From Haematococcus lacustris (taxonomy: Eukaryota > Chlorophyta > Chlorophyceae > Chlamydomonadales > Haematococcaceae), in the NCBI GenBank assembly GCA_030144725.1, contig JASKMD010000031.1, positions 6,936,808 to 7,000,807 of the forward strand: 64,000 nucleotides of DNA, written 5' to 3'. The stretch's first letter is position 1. Every line of letters begins with the position of its first letter. Below the pieces are notes generated by a model. The model saw nothing but the letters and a program-made list of their open reading frames with translations, did no database searches and was not told the DNA's origin. A program made the translations under genes and the position numbers. This document shows, one piece after another, positions 63,738-64,000 of this stretch.

Positions 63738-64000
63738 GATGGGGGCTCTCCGATGCAAGTCAAATCAATGCTGGGAGCAGCCCAGCAGCCGGCCCCTCTG
63801 ACAGCAGCAGCAGCAACAAGCGCCAACCAGCTGACATAGGCAGTGGCCTGGCTGACAAGCGGGCGTTCCTGTTTAACCCAACCACTCGGATGGGCATAGG
63901 GCTGGACCCTGGCGCCATCCAGGCAGTCAGTGCAGCTTCAGGGGTGTGGGATGAGGATGGGTGCTTGCTAAGCTTCTACAGCAGCAAGCTGACTAGGAGC
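63738..64000 (+). CDS. Fanzor/TnpB-like nuclease, RuvC-I region (cut by window end)
   Basis: The open frame continues past the window end. It has a Ser/Ala-rich linker, then RAFLFNPTTRMGIGLDPGA, whose GLDPG holds the RuvC-I aspartate in the TnpB/Fanzor pattern. QAVSAASGVW and LLSFYSSKLTRS follow. It aligns with the degenerate copy at 19,936-20,060, which has lost this aspartate. Fanzors are RNA-guided DNA nucleases of eukaryotic transposons. Here the first catalytic residue is intact, but the Glu and second Asp would lie outside the window, so activity cannot be judged. The N-terminal 'TDG' part is not found upstream in the window, so an intron or truncation lies before 63,738. Confidence 0.55.

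Overview
This is nuclear DNA from a green alga, most likely a chlorophycean of the Chlamydomonas/Haematococcus type. I infer this from the short GT-AG introns (GTGAG...GCAG), the GC-rich CTG/CAG-heavy low-complexity DNA inside and between genes, a nucleus-encoded YbaB/STIC2-type (plastid) protein, Rubisco-methyltransferase-like SET genes, and families of algal DNA transposons. The species call is inference. The window holds one scaffold gap of 100 Ns (22,386-22,485).

Layout. 1-11 kb is mobile and repeated DNA: a foldback transposon with another element nested in it (1,380-3,891), an inverted array of about 700-bp GC-rich units (4,319-7,296), and the first copy of an unrecognised repeated multi-exon unit 'X' (8.0-10.9 kb). 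11.8-19.2 kb is the first copy of a segmental duplication carrying a SET-domain methyltransferase gene on the minus strand (copy A, frameshifted). 19.5-20.65 kb is a broken Fanzor/TnpB-like gene. 21.0-34.8 kb holds exons of a plus-strand aspartate kinase. They are split by about 10.7 kb of minisatellite, gap and X DNA, one ACT-domain exon is present twice, and a 960-bp hAT-type element with a perfect 8-bp target duplication sits in the last intron. 35.0-44.7 kb is the second copy of the duplicated block, with an intact SET gene (copy B, 10 exons, 474 aa) and a second copy of the 2.17-kb element.

From 45 kb onward the DNA is more ordinary: a minus-strand membrane protein (45.0-47.2 kb), a 1.2-kb uninterrupted CAGCCC hexamer array (48.07-49.25 kb), then four genes whose exons join in frame: an importin-13/transportin-3-like karyopherin (+, 8 exons, 1348 aa), a small TPR protein (+, 5 exons, 138 aa), a NIFK/Nop15-type nucleolar RRM protein (-, 3 exons, 213 aa) and a YbaB/STIC2-type protein (-, 6 exons). 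The window closes inside a second Fanzor-like gene that keeps the RuvC-I aspartate.

The genes do not form a pathway. The coherent story is structural: the left 45 kb is a duplicated, transposon-invaded locus. The most interesting consequence is a duplicated aspartate-kinase regulatory exon whose second copy changes two residues that match lysine-effector positions in bacterial enzymes.
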